Assembly: GCA_016711225.1 (NCBI GenBank)
Contig: JADJTK010000034.1
Location: 1 to 64,000, forward strand
Direction of reading: 5' to 3'
Source: Opitutaceae bacterium
GTDB lineage: Bacteria; Verrucomicrobiota; Verrucomicrobiia; Opitutales; Opitutaceae
Length of the DNA stretch: 64,000 nucleotides
The translations under genes and the position numbers were made by a program. Of the stretch, positions 47,783 through 55,827 are shown one piece after another; position 1 is the stretch's first letter, and each line of letters begins with the position of its first letter. The notes under the pieces were generated by a model. It made no database searches and was not told the origin of the DNA. It was given only the letters and a program-made list of their open reading frames with translations.

Positions 47783-49557
47783 GCCACGGGATTGGCCGCT
47801 GCGGCGCAGTCGCGCACCGTCTGCGCGATCCGTTCGGCCGCTTCGGCCACGGGAACCTTGGCGACGTCCTTGCTGTTGCGCAACTTCAGCTCGATCACGC
47901 CCTCCTTGAGGCCCTTGCCGCCGATGGTCACGCGGACGGGAATGCCCACCAAATCGGCGTCCTTGAACTTCACGCCCGGGCGCTCGTCGCGGTCATCGAT
48001 GATCACGTCGGCCCCGGCGGCCTCGGCGGCGGAGCCCAGCTTGCGCGCCAGTTCCGCGATCTCCGGCACCTTCGGGTCGAGCACCGTGATGATCACGTGA
48101 TAGGGGGAGACGTTCCACGGCCAACGGATACCGTCGGCATCGTTGGCCTGCTCGATGACGGCCTGCAGGGTGCGGCTGATGCCGATGCCATAGCAGCCCA
48201 TGACCATCGGGCGCACCTGCTTCTGGTCGTCGGTGAAGGTCGCGTTGAACTTCTCGGAGTATTTCGTGCCGAGCTTGAAGACGTGGCCGACCTCGATGGC
48301 GCGGGCGATCTTCAGCGGTTGGCCCGACTTCGGGCAGGGCTCGCCTTCGCGTACGCGGCGGAAGTCGCCGAACTTCGTGATCGCGAGGTCGCGGGTCACG
48401 TTGACGTTGCGCACGTGGAAACCGTCCTTGTTGGCGCCGGTAGTGCCATTGCCGATCAGGCGGATGGCGGCGTCGGCGAAGATGCCGGCAAGCGCGGCGG
48501 GCTTGGCGATCGAGCCCTTAATGGCGCCGAGCGAACCGGGCTTAGCGCCCATGACCGCCGCAATCTCTTCGGGCGTGGCCGGGCGGGTGAGCGTGAAGCC
48601 GAGCGAGCTGAGCTTGGCCTCCTCGAGCTCGTCGCAGCCGCGGATGATCACGAGGAAAGGCTTGTCGTCGCCGATGTAGACGAGGGTCTTGAATTGCTGG
48701 TCGGCGGCCACGTTGTACGGGGCCTTCTCGAGGGCCGCGATGGTGGTGGCACCAGGGGTGGCAAACTCCTCGAGCGCGCCCACCGGGGCGGCGTCGGCGA
48801 GGTCGGCGGGGATGATGCCGCTGGTGGCCTTCTCACGGTTGGCCGCGTAGCCGCTGGCGTCGCAATACACCACATCGTCGTCACCCACCTCGGCGGGCAC
48901 CATGAATTCGTGCGAGAAGGCGCCGCCCATCACGCCAGTGTCGGCCTCCACGCTGATGGCCTTCAGCCCGCAGCGGGTGAAGAAGGCCTGGTAGGCGACC
49001 TTCATCTTCTGGTAACTCACGATCGTGGCATCATCGTCCACATCAAAGGAGTAACCGTCCTTCATGACGAACTCGCGGGCGCGCATGAGACCGTAGCGCG
49101 GGCGGATCTCGTTACGGAACTTGGTCTGGATCTGGAAAATGTTCTTCGGCAGGTCGCGGTAGCTGGTGACGTCGCCCGCGATCAACGGGGTGACGACCTC
49201 CTCGTTGGTCGGCCCGAGCACCATCTCCGGCTCACTGGGGGCCTTCTTGCCCGCGCCGGCACTGGACACCGAATACATGACCTCACGCACCGCACCCCAG
49301 CGCGGGCCGGCCTGCCATGTTTCCGCCGGGTGGATATGGGGCATGAGCACCTCGATGGCGCCGGCGCGTTCCATCTCCTCGCGGCAGATCTGGCTGATCT
49401 TCTGCAACGTGCGCAGCCCGAGCGGCAGATACGTGTACACGCCGCCGGTGAGCTTGCGCACCAGACCGGCGCGCAGCAGCAGTTTGTGCGACGCGATCTC
49501 GGCGTCGGACGGGCTTTCTTTGAGCGTGGGGATGAAGGTCTGGGACCAGAGTTTCAT
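47779..49557 (-). CDS. proS: Prolyl-tRNA synthetase (bacterial type with editing domain)
   Basis: 592 residues; charges tRNA-Pro. MKLWSQTFIPTLKESPSDAE opens the class II core, then GVYTYLPLGLRTLQKI and EVLMPHIHPAETW (motif 1 region), TKFRNEIRPRYGLMRAREF (motif 2). A YbaK-like INS editing domain spans about 225-390 (AADQQFKTLVYI, KPFLVIIRGCDELEEAKL). Motif 3 lies in MGCYGIGISRTLQA, and the C-terminal anticodon domain ends the protein. ATG 49557 is chosen over 49599. It leads the proS-clpS-DUF2017 operon and is divergent from nagB. Confidence 0.96.
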   Translation of the reverse strand: MKLWSQTFIPTLKESPSDAEIASHKLLLRAGLVRKLTGGVYTYLPLGLRTLQKISQICREEMERAGAIEVLMPHIHPAETWQAGPRWGAVREVMYSVSSAGAGKKAPSEPEMVLGPTNEEVVTPLIAGDVTSYRDLPKNIFQIQTKFRNEIRPRYGLMRAREFVMKDGYSFDVDDDATIVSYQKMKVAYQAFFTRCGLKAISVEADTGVMGGAFSHEFMVPAEVGDDDVVYCDASGYAANREKATSGIIPADLADAAPVGALEEFATPGATTIAALEKAPYNVAADQQFKTLVYIGDDKPFLVIIRGCDELEEAKLSSLGFTLTRPATPEEIAAVMGAKPGSLGAIKGSIAKPAALAGIFADAAIRLIGNGTTGANKDGFHVRNVNVTRDLAITKFGDFRRVREGEPCPKSGQPLKIARAIEVGHVFKLGTKYSEKFNATFTDDQKQVRPMVMGCYGIGISRTLQAVIEQANDADGIRWPWNVSPYHVIITVLDPKVPEIAELARKLGSAAEAAGADVIIDDRDERPGVKFKDADLVGIPVRVTIGGKGLKEGVIELKLRNSKDVAKVPVAEAAERIAQTVRDCAAAANPVA

Positions 49558-49951
49558 GGGCGAAACCCGGAGGAGAACCCCCACCCCAGCGCGGGGCAAA
49601 TGCTATTTACGGCGCGAGTCCGGGATACCCGGCAGGGCCCGCCGCCGCGCCGCGGGCGGCGGACCGTTGTCGCCCCGGCCGGGGCATCGCCCCCAAAACC
49701 AGCCCAGCGCCGCCTCCATTGCGCGCTGATCCACGCCCGCCAATGCCCCGGCCGCCGCGAACAAGCTCCGACCATAATGGGCGGAAACCCCCGCGGGCCG
49801 CCAACTCACGGGCCGCCGAGATACCACTACGAAACCCCAGCCTGCCCCCCACGCCCCCGCCGACGGGCGCCAGCCAGCAGCACCCGACCAATGCCGCCCC
49901 CCCTCGACCCATGGTCGCTTGCAGCCCACCCGACCACCGATAGGCTGCGCC
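49558..49951. other. Divergent region between proS and nagB
   Basis: GC-rich. It contains an imperfect inverted GC tract (CCGCCGCCGCGCCGCGGGCGG near 49639-49660) and CCCCGGCCGGGG (49674-49685). No clear -35/-10 pair was found on either strand and no gene is supported. Confidence 0.5.
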
Positions 49952-50737
49952 ATGGAAATCTTGATCCGCGAAACCCCGGAAGCCGGATGCCGGCTCGCCG
50001 CCAAGATCATCGCCAAGGTTGTCCACGAGAAACCCGCCGCCGTGCTCGGCCTCGCCACCGGCCGCACGCCCCTCCAGCTCTACCGCGAACTCATCCGCCT
50101 GCACCGCGAGGAGGGCCTGTCATTCAAGGACGTGACCACCTTCAACCTCGACGAATACGTCGGCCTCCCGCCCACCCACGACCAGTCATATCGGTTCTTC
50201 ATGCAGGAAAATCTCTTCCGGCACATCGACATCGATCCGGCCCGCACCCATGTGCCCAACGGCACCGCTGCCGACCTGCAGTCAGAATGTCGCGCCTACG
50301 AGGAGCGCATCGCCTCCGCCGGAGGTATCGACCTGCAACTGCTCGGCCTGGGCCGCAACGGCCACATCGGCTTCAACGAACCCACCGGCTCGCTACGCTC
50401 CCGCACCTGGATCAAGATCCTTTCCGAGCAGACCCTGCGGGACAACAGCGCTGTCTTCGGCTCGTTCGACACGATGCCGCACCACGCCATCACCATGGGC
50501 GTGGGCACCATCCTCGAGGCGCGCCACCTGCTCCTGCTCGCCTTCGGCCCCGCCAAGGTGCGCGCGGCGATGGAGATGATCGAGGGCCCACTCGCCGCCA
50601 TCTGCCCGGCCTCCGCGCTGCAACTGCACCCGCGCGCAACCATCGTGCTCGACGAAGCCGCCGCCGCCGGCCTGCAGTCAGCCGAGCACTACCGGTGGAT
50701 CGACCGCCACAAGCTCGACTGGCAACGCTACGAGTGA
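49952..50737 (+). CDS. nagB: Glucosamine-6-phosphate deaminase
   Basis: Converts glucosamine-6-phosphate to fructose-6-phosphate and ammonia, feeding amino sugars from chitin or peptidoglycan into glycolysis. 261 residues, normal for NagB. LGLATGRTPLQLYREL (phosphate loop), TTFNLDEYVGL (catalytic Asp), LLGLGRNGHIGFNEP (active-site His and Glu) and AITMGVGTILEA are all present. ATG 49952 is chosen because MEILIRE begins the first strand. No nagA or transporter lies next to it. Confidence 0.95.
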   Translation: MEILIRETPEAGCRLAAKIIAKVVHEKPAAVLGLATGRTPLQLYRELIRLHREEGLSFKDVTTFNLDEYVGLPPTHDQSYRFFMQENLFRHIDIDPARTHVPNGTAADLQSECRAYEERIASAGGIDLQLLGLGRNGHIGFNEPTGSLRSRTWIKILSEQTLRDNSAVFGSFDTMPHHAITMGVGTILEARHLLLLAFGPAKVRAAMEMIEGPLAAICPASALQLHPRATIVLDEAAAAGLQSAEHYRWIDRHKLDWQRYE

Positions 50738-50837
50738 GCGCGCAAGGTAGGGCTGCCGCCTCGCGTCCTTCGCAGCGAAGCACGCTGGTCCGGCGCCCGG
50801 TGTAGGCTCGGGCTCCGGCCGGGCCGCTCGGCCAGAA

Positions 50838-50862
50838 GCCACCTCACCGCGGTGGCCTACAG
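50838..50862. repeat. Family D repeat, copy 2 (inverted)
   Basis: GCCACCTCACCGCGGTGGCC followed by TACA, the reverse complement of the copy at 53518-53540. It lies between nagB and an unknown gene, next to a second dispersed unit (GTAGGGCTGCCGCCTCG near 50747) that recurs near 58792. Confidence 0.8.
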
Positions 50863-50952
50863 GCGCGGCCCCCGCACACGACCAATGCCCACAATGGGCC
50901 CGCCGTTTCCTTCGTTGCCAATAGCCGCCTCCTTCTGCGGTAACACTCACCG

Positions 50953-51594
50953 ATGACCGCCGCACCGCGCCCGCCCGCCCGCAAGCCCTGGCCCCTCTGG
51001 CCGATCGCCCTCGCGATTGTGGTCTGCCTCGCCGGCTACACTTGGCTGCGTCTCGCCTACGCCAAACCCGGCAAACCCCACGAGCCCTTCGCCGAGAACC
51101 GCCAGCGCGCCGAGTCGGCCAAACTACAGGCCGCCGGATGGTCCACGAGCGAGGCCTCCTATGAGACGCTGGTGGACCTGCCCGCACCCGAAACGGCGAT
51201 CCACACCCTGCCCGTGCGGCCCGCACTCGCCGAGGAGCTCTTCCGCCTCTCCACCGAGAACTGGAATCTTCCGATCGAATACACCGCCGTGGCCGCGCCC
51301 GCCCGCGCCCCGGCCGGTTCCGACTACGCCGTGTTTTTCCAGGTCGAACTCGACCAGGCGCGCGCCCACATCGTGGGCTTCGACCTCTACCGCAAAGGAG
51401 CCGATCTCATCGTGATTCCCCGCTGGGAGCCCTACCCGCCGGAGCTCACACCCCGTCGGCCAAAGACCGGCGGTCGCCTGCTCATCCCGGCAGCCGCGTT
51501 ACCAGCCGGGCATTACCGAATCACCCTCCTCGCGCTCAAGCAATCCAGCCAGTGGGAGGTCGAGATCGACGGCCCCACGGATAGCCGAAGGTAG
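50953..51594 (+). CDS. Single-pass membrane-anchored protein of unknown function
   Basis: 213 residues. A Pro/Arg-rich N-terminus is followed by one hydrophobic helix (about 14-34, WPLWPIALAIVVCLAGYTWL), placing the rest in the periplasm. The C-terminal ~110 residues look beta-rich (DYAVFFQVELDQARAHIVGF, ALPAGHYRITLLALKQS). Codon use matches the neighbours and the ATG is the first in frame. No family recognised; flanking genes do not suggest a pathway. Confidence 0.75.
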   Translation: MTAAPRPPARKPWPLWPIALAIVVCLAGYTWLRLAYAKPGKPHEPFAENRQRAESAKLQAAGWSTSEASYETLVDLPAPETAIHTLPVRPALAEELFRLSTENWNLPIEYTAVAAPARAPAGSDYAVFFQVELDQARAHIVGFDLYRKGADLIVIPRWEPYPPELTPRRPKTGGRLLIPAAALPAGHYRITLLALKQSSQWEVEIDGPTDSRR

Positions 51595-51979
51595 GACTGC
51601 CCAACGACGACCAAGCATCGCGGCGGCGGGGTTAAATCGTCGCGGGGGTGGGACCGGTCTGCGACGGCTTGGGACGCTCTGGACCTGGGACGAAGGCGGA
51701 GCCGAAAACATCCGGTCGAAGACCGGACCTACGGCCAGCTGGCGCTCCCGCAAGAAACCGCCGCTTGCGGGTGGACCCGATTGTCCCCAATCGGGTCGAG
51801 GACTCGGCCCGCAGGAGCCCCACTTCCCCGCCCCTAAACGCCGTCCACCTCAGCCTGCGCCTGCCCGCCCACGGGGACCCGTCGGGGCACTCTGCGGGCC
51901 CGGACGGCCTGCCCCCGTAGCGATGGAGGCCGCCATGCGGTCGGCCACCGCGTCAAGATGGCCACCCTTACGGCCCCGA
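51595..51979. other. Intergenic mosaic with hairpins
   Basis: No gene seen. It holds a TCCGGTC-x-GACCGGA hairpin (about 51710-51726) and the TTG-N4-CAA core hairpin at 51774-51797. An imperfect family-D-like GGCCACC text appears near the end (51942-51965). Confidence 0.65.
51774..51797. repeat. TTG-N4-CAA core hairpin, copy 4
   Basis: Seven-base arms GACCCGA and TCGGGTC around the core TTGTCCCCAA. The core is one base from copy 2 (TTGACCCCAA) while the arms differ. Confidence 0.75.
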
Positions 51980-53356
51980 CTACAGCCCAGCCGCCGGCGG
52001 ACTCGGCGCGGCCATCGGCGCCGGGGAACCGACAGGATCCGGCGCGGGTGAAGCTCCGGCCGCCGCGGGGGTCGCCGCGACAGCCGAAGACGCAGCGGCG
52101 CCCGCCGCCACTGGTCCCGCGGAATTCATCACAGTCGCCACCGATGAAGCGGGCCGCACCACGCGGTCCATCGTGCGCAGCCAGGCCCCACCGCTGGTCT
52201 GTTTGTAGGCGTCGGCCCCTTCCGCCCCGAGGAGCGCGCCGAGCTTCTCGTTGGTTTCGCGCGCCAGCCCGGCGAGGGCCTGCAGCGCCGCCTCGGGCGC
52301 GAGCGCGCGGTCGCTGCGCAGCACCTGCAACCGCGCTTGCGCGTCCTGTGCCAACGCGTACACCGCACCGGCCCGCTGGGCCGGCAGGCCGAACCGCTCG
52401 GCGATGCGCACGGCCAGGCGATAGCCGTTGTCCTGTTGCTTCCGGTACTCGGCAAAACGCGCCTCGCCCAGCGCCGCCAACAGTTTGGCCTCCAGCTCCT
52501 GCTCGGCCGCACGGCGCTCCCGGATGCGCCCCTCGTCGAAACCGCCGCCACGGTGGGCGAACCGCTCGTCGAAGGCGCGTTGCAGGCCGAAGATCGCCCG
52601 GAACTCCGCCTCGGTCGGTGCAAAGCCGGCGAGACGGCTGCGCAGCGCACGCGCGGCCGGTGAAGCCTGCAAGTCGAACTGCTCCAGCTCGGCCGGCGTA
52701 AGGATGGCGGCGATATCCTTGCGGCGTTCCTGCTCCAGCAAGTCCAGCGCCTCGCGCTCGGTCGGCAGCAACAGGCCGCCGGCGTTGCCGCTGATCTCGG
52801 CCGCCATCTCATCGTAGTCGGCCTGGACCGCGTCGAGCTGGTCAAGCTTGCCATCGGGCAGCACCCCGTACTGGCGGCGCTGACGTTCCCGGGCGGCCGT
52901 CTCGCCCTCGTCGTTGCCGAAGAGACCGCGCAACAGCTCCTGCTGCTCACGCGCCAAGGCGCGCAGCGAGGCCAGCTTTTCACGGCTCTCCGACGCGGCG
53001 GCCGCCAGCCCAGAAGGCGCTGGTCCACCGGCGCCAAAGAGCTCGCGTTGACGCGCAAGGTAACGCTCGCGCAGCATCCCGGAAACAAGGAGACGCACAG
53101 TCGACTCGGGGGCACCGGCACGTCGCAGGTTCGCCGCGAATCGCACCGGATCGTCGCACTGGAGCTGCGGCCAGACTTTGACGAACTCCGGAGGAGGGGG
53201 TGAGGGCGGCGGTGTCGGGGCCGGCGCAACCGGCGGAGTTGCCGCCACCGGCAAAGGCGGGGTCGGCACTTTCTCGGAACGATGAAGATACGAAGCCCAC
53301 AACCCGGCATTGGCCAGCACGAGCAGCCCCAGCGCAGCAGTGGTTTTGTGTTTCAT
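51980..53356 (-). CDS. Membrane-anchored helical protein of unknown function
   Basis: 458 residues from ATG 53356 (MKHKTTAAL). An uncleaved signal or anchor helix (about 6-22, LGLLVLANAGLWASYL) precedes a Pro-rich linker (about 30-58). A long, mostly helical, charged domain follows (about 60-400: SESREKLASLRALAREQQELL, EALDLLEQERRKDIAAILT), with an Ala/Pro-rich tail. The helix-rich LTPAELEQFDL pattern recalls periplasmic Spy/LTXXQ-like proteins, but similarity is general. It is the last of a run of minus-strand genes behind the NfeD/flotillin cluster. Confidence 0.75.
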   Translation of the reverse strand: MKHKTTAALGLLVLANAGLWASYLHRSEKVPTPPLPVAATPPVAPAPTPPPSPPPPEFVKVWPQLQCDDPVRFAANLRRAGAPESTVRLLVSGMLRERYLARQRELFGAGGPAPSGLAAAASESREKLASLRALAREQQELLRGLFGNDEGETAARERQRRQYGVLPDGKLDQLDAVQADYDEMAAEISGNAGGLLLPTEREALDLLEQERRKDIAAILTPAELEQFDLQASPAARALRSRLAGFAPTEAEFRAIFGLQRAFDERFAHRGGGFDEGRIRERRAAEQELEAKLLAALGEARFAEYRKQQDNGYRLAVRIAERFGLPAQRAGAVYALAQDAQARLQVLRSDRALAPEAALQALAGLARETNEKLGALLGAEGADAYKQTSGGAWLRTMDRVVRPASSVATVMNSAGPVAAGAAASSAVAATPAAAGASPAPDPVGSPAPMAAPSPPAAGL

Positions 53357-53517
53357 CGCAAAGCAGGGATCAGGCAATGCGTTCGGCCGGTGGCAAGGCT
53401 CGAAACACCGAGCCGTGAGCCGTCTCCACGGTGGCCGACACGGTCAGGGTGGCACTGGGCCAAATGTGCGGTAAGGGCGAACGGCCCTACCGCCCGCACA
53501 AATCCCGCCGCCCCTAG

Positions 53518-53540
53518 TGTAGGCCACCGCGGTGAGGTGG
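53518..53540. repeat. Family D repeat, copy 3
   Basis: TGTAGGCCACCGCGGTGAGG followed by TGG, matching the inverted copy at 50838-50862 almost base for base, just downstream of the 53585 gene stop. Confidence 0.8.
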
Positions 53541-53584
53541 GCCTGCGGACCTGCGGGCGGGCCGGGGCCCCGTTGTGTGCTGGC

Positions 53585-54160
53585 TCATTGCAGGGCCTTG
53601 GCCGGCCCCAAAATCTCGCGCAACACGATCGCTCGGCGTAGGCCATCGCGGTCGCGCAATCCCTCCAACAACCCCAGCGCCCGCCCCGAAGAGGCCGGAA
53701 CGGCAGGCTCGGCGGCGAAGGCCGAAACCGCCGCCACGTTGACCGGCGTGGGCGCGGTACGGCTCAGGCTCTCGAGTGCGCGGAGTTGCTCCGCGTAGTG
53801 GCGCTGCTGTTCCATCACCCGTTCCAATTCGGCCGCCCCGGTGCCGGCCTCGGCGATGACGACCACCGGGGCTGCGGGCGCCAGTGCCGGCGGAGCCGCG
53901 GGCATGGGCGGAGGAGTCCGCCGCACGGTCCCGGGCAGATCCGGCGGTCGCGCCGTCCCCTGCCGCTCCTCAATCTTGCGACGAATCTCCTCTTGGATGC
54001 GCCGAGTACGCTCGGCCATCTCGTCGTCGCCAGGCTCGCGAGCGAGTTCCTGCTCCATCTCCTGCTTGGTCTCCTTGAGCTTGCGCCGCTCATTCAGCCA
54101 GTAGGCGACCGCACCGGCGATGAGGAGGAGGAGCTGCGGGTTCTCGAATATCCAGCGCAT
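53585..54160 (-). CDS. Membrane-anchored coiled-coil protein next to floA
   Basis: 191 residues. A short N-terminal helix (about 8-21, PQLLLLIAGAVAYWL) is followed by a highly charged coiled coil (about 24-67: NERRKLKETKQEMEQELARE, RTRRIQEEIRRKIEER), a Pro/Ala linker and a second helical region (about 105-185). The N-terminal anchor plus coil recalls small membrane-scaffold proteins. It lies downstream of floA with a 184-base repeat-filled gap, so co-regulation with the NfeD/flotillin genes is possible but not shown. Confidence 0.75.
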   Translation of the reverse strand: MRWIFENPQLLLLIAGAVAYWLNERRKLKETKQEMEQELAREPGDDEMAERTRRIQEEIRRKIEERQGTARPPDLPGTVRRTPPPMPAAPPALAPAAPVVVIAEAGTGAAELERVMEQQRHYAEQLRALESLSRTAPTPVNVAAVSAFAAEPAVPASSGRALGLLEGLRDRDGLRRAIVLREILGPAKALQ

Positions 54161-54181
54161 AGGGAGAAGAAGTATGAAGTG

Positions 54182-54332
54182 CCAAGTGACAAGTACCAGG
54201 GGAACGGCCGGGAGAAGGATGAAGGTTCAAGTGACAAGTACCAAGGTGGCGGAAGAGAATCGGATCACGCCACCGAGAAGGCTGTTCACTTGATACTTGT
54301 CCCTTGGCAGAAGGCCACTTGTCACTTGGAAC
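54182..54332. repeat. CAAGTGACAAGTACC-type repeat array, family C
   Basis: Direct units CCAAGTGACAAGTACCA (54182-54198) and CAAGTGACAAGTACCAAGG (54228-54246), then inverted units CACTTGATACTTGTCCCTTGG-like (54287-54307) and CCACTTGTCACTTGGAAC (54315-54332). It starts 12 bases after the floA stop. The same family lies inside the P-type ATPase gene at 45041-45094. Confidence 0.88.
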
Positions 54333-54344
54333 TTTGGTTTCTCG

Positions 54345-55352
54345 TTACTTTTTGAGCGCATCCGGTCCGGCGATGGAGCCGCGCATGGCGGTGTCGGCCT
54401 GGATATTTTCCATCTTGTAGTAATCCATCACGCCCAGCCGACCGGTGCGGAAAGCCTCGGCCAGGGCCAGCGGCACCTGCGCCTGCGCCTCGACCACCTT
54501 GGCCTGCATCTCCTGGGTGCGCGCGCGCATCTCCTGCTCGAGGGCGACGGCGGCCGCGCGACGGATTTCCGCCTGCGCCTGGGCCATGTTCTTATTGGCC
54601 TCGGCCTGTGCCACCTGGAGCTTGGCGCCCACGTTCTCGCCCACATCCACGTCGGCGATATCAATCGAGAGAATCTCGAACGCGGTGCCGGCGTCCAGGC
54701 CGCGGGCGAGGACCGTCTTGGAAATGCTGTCCGGGTGCTCGAGCACCACCTTGTAGCTCTCGGCCGCGCCGATGGTGGTGACGATGCCCTCGCCCACGCG
54801 CGCGATGATGGTTTCCTCTGTGGCGCCGCCGACGAAGCGGTCGAGGTTGGTGCGCACCGTCACGCGGGCCTTCACCTTGACCTGAATACCGTCCTTGGCC
54901 ACGCCGTCGATGGTCGGACGGCCCTGCTCGGGATTGGGGCAGTCGATGACCTTCGGGTCGACCGAGGTGCGCACCGCCTCGATCACGCTCTTGCCGGAGC
55001 CCTTGGTGGCGAGGTCGATGGCGCAGGCGCGGTCCCAGTCGAGCTCGATGCCGGCCTTCTTGGCGGCGATGATTGCTTGAACAGTGGGGACGACGTTGCC
55101 GCCCGCCTGGTAGTGGGAGGCGATGAGATCAGCGCTCACCGGAATGCCGGCGCGTACCGCAGTGATGCGCGCATCGACGATGAGCCCGAAAGGAATACCC
55201 GCGAACTTGAGGGCGATGAGCTTGGTCATGGGCACGGCGGCGCCGTTGAAGAGCGCCTTCACCCACGCTCCGATCAAACCGCCGACAATAACCAGCAGGA
55301 TGAGACCGACTACAGCTAGGCCAATGAAGAGAACAAGAGTCACGTTGGGCAT
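54345..55352 (-). CDS. floA: Flotillin-like membrane microdomain protein
   Basis: 335 residues, FloA/UPF0365 type. A hydrophobic N-terminal helix (about 5-28, LVLFIGLAVVGLILLVIVGG) is followed by a PHB/SPFH-like domain (PFGLIVDARITAVRAGIPVS, ATEETIIARVGEGIVTTIGAAE) and a long Ala/Glu/Gln coiled coil (AQAEANKNMAQAQAEIRRAA) for oligomerisation. Scaffolds lipid-ordered membrane zones, usually together with an NfeD partner; two NfeD genes lie directly upstream, 7 bases away, on the same strand. Confidence 0.95.
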   Translation of the reverse strand: MPNVTLVLFIGLAVVGLILLVIVGGLIGAWVKALFNGAAVPMTKLIALKFAGIPFGLIVDARITAVRAGIPVSADLIASHYQAGGNVVPTVQAIIAAKKAGIELDWDRACAIDLATKGSGKSVIEAVRTSVDPKVIDCPNPEQGRPTIDGVAKDGIQVKVKARVTVRTNLDRFVGGATEETIIARVGEGIVTTIGAAESYKVVLEHPDSISKTVLARGLDAGTAFEILSIDIADVDVGENVGAKLQVAQAEANKNMAQAQAEIRRAAAVALEQEMRARTQEMQAKVVEAQAQVPLALAEAFRTGRLGVMDYYKMENIQADTAMRGSIAGPDALKK

Positions 55353-55359
55353 GGAATGA

Positions 55360-55827
55360 TTAGGGTTGGGTTACGATCAGTCGAAAAGTGTCGAGACCGA
55401 CCACCTTCAGGGTGGCGCCGGAGGAAGCGTAGCCGCTCTGGCAGAAGGCCTCGTAGCGGCGGCCGTCCACCCGCACAAAGCCGGTCGGCGCGAGCACGGA
55501 GAGGGCGACGGCCTCGCGGCCGACCACGTCGGCCTCCAGCGCGAGCGGCGGCTGGCTGGTGCTGTCGATGGTAGTATCCATCGAGAACTGTTTGGCCATG
55601 CGCGAGTGCGGCAACCAGACCAGTTCCAGGTAGATCGTGGCGGCCAGCAAGATCAGGGCGACGAGGGTCGCGATCACGCCGCCGGTGGAGCCCAACTGCA
55701 TGAAGGCCACCACCACTCCGCCGAGCATCATCAGGCCTCCGATCGTGCCAAGAATGGCGCCGGGCACCACAATCTCGAGGGCGAGCAGGATCACGCCGAA
55801 GACGAACAAAAGGATCACCAATGTCAT
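55360..55827 (-). CDS. Short NfeD-family protein (NfeD1b type)
   Basis: 155 residues without a protease domain. Three to four helices (LVILLFVFGVILLALEIVVPG, GTIGGLMMLGGVVVAFM, GVIATLVALILLAATIYLEL) are followed by a C-terminal OB-fold (DVVGREAVALSVLAPTGFVR, RRYEAF) that typically interacts with flotillins. Its ATG overlaps the stop of the long NfeD gene (ATGA) and floA follows at once, forming nfeD-nfeD-floA. Confidence 0.92.
   Translation of the reverse strand: MTLVILLFVFGVILLALEIVVPGAILGTIGGLMMLGGVVVAFMQLGSTGGVIATLVALILLAATIYLELVWLPHSRMAKQFSMDTTIDSTSQPPLALEADVVGREAVALSVLAPTGFVRVDGRRYEAFCQSGYASSGATLKVVGLDTFRLIVTQP

Noticed and set aside
54182..54332. Possible CRISPR array in the CAAGTGAC repeats
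   Set aside because: Units are degenerate, switch orientation and lack equal-length spacers; no cas gene is near.
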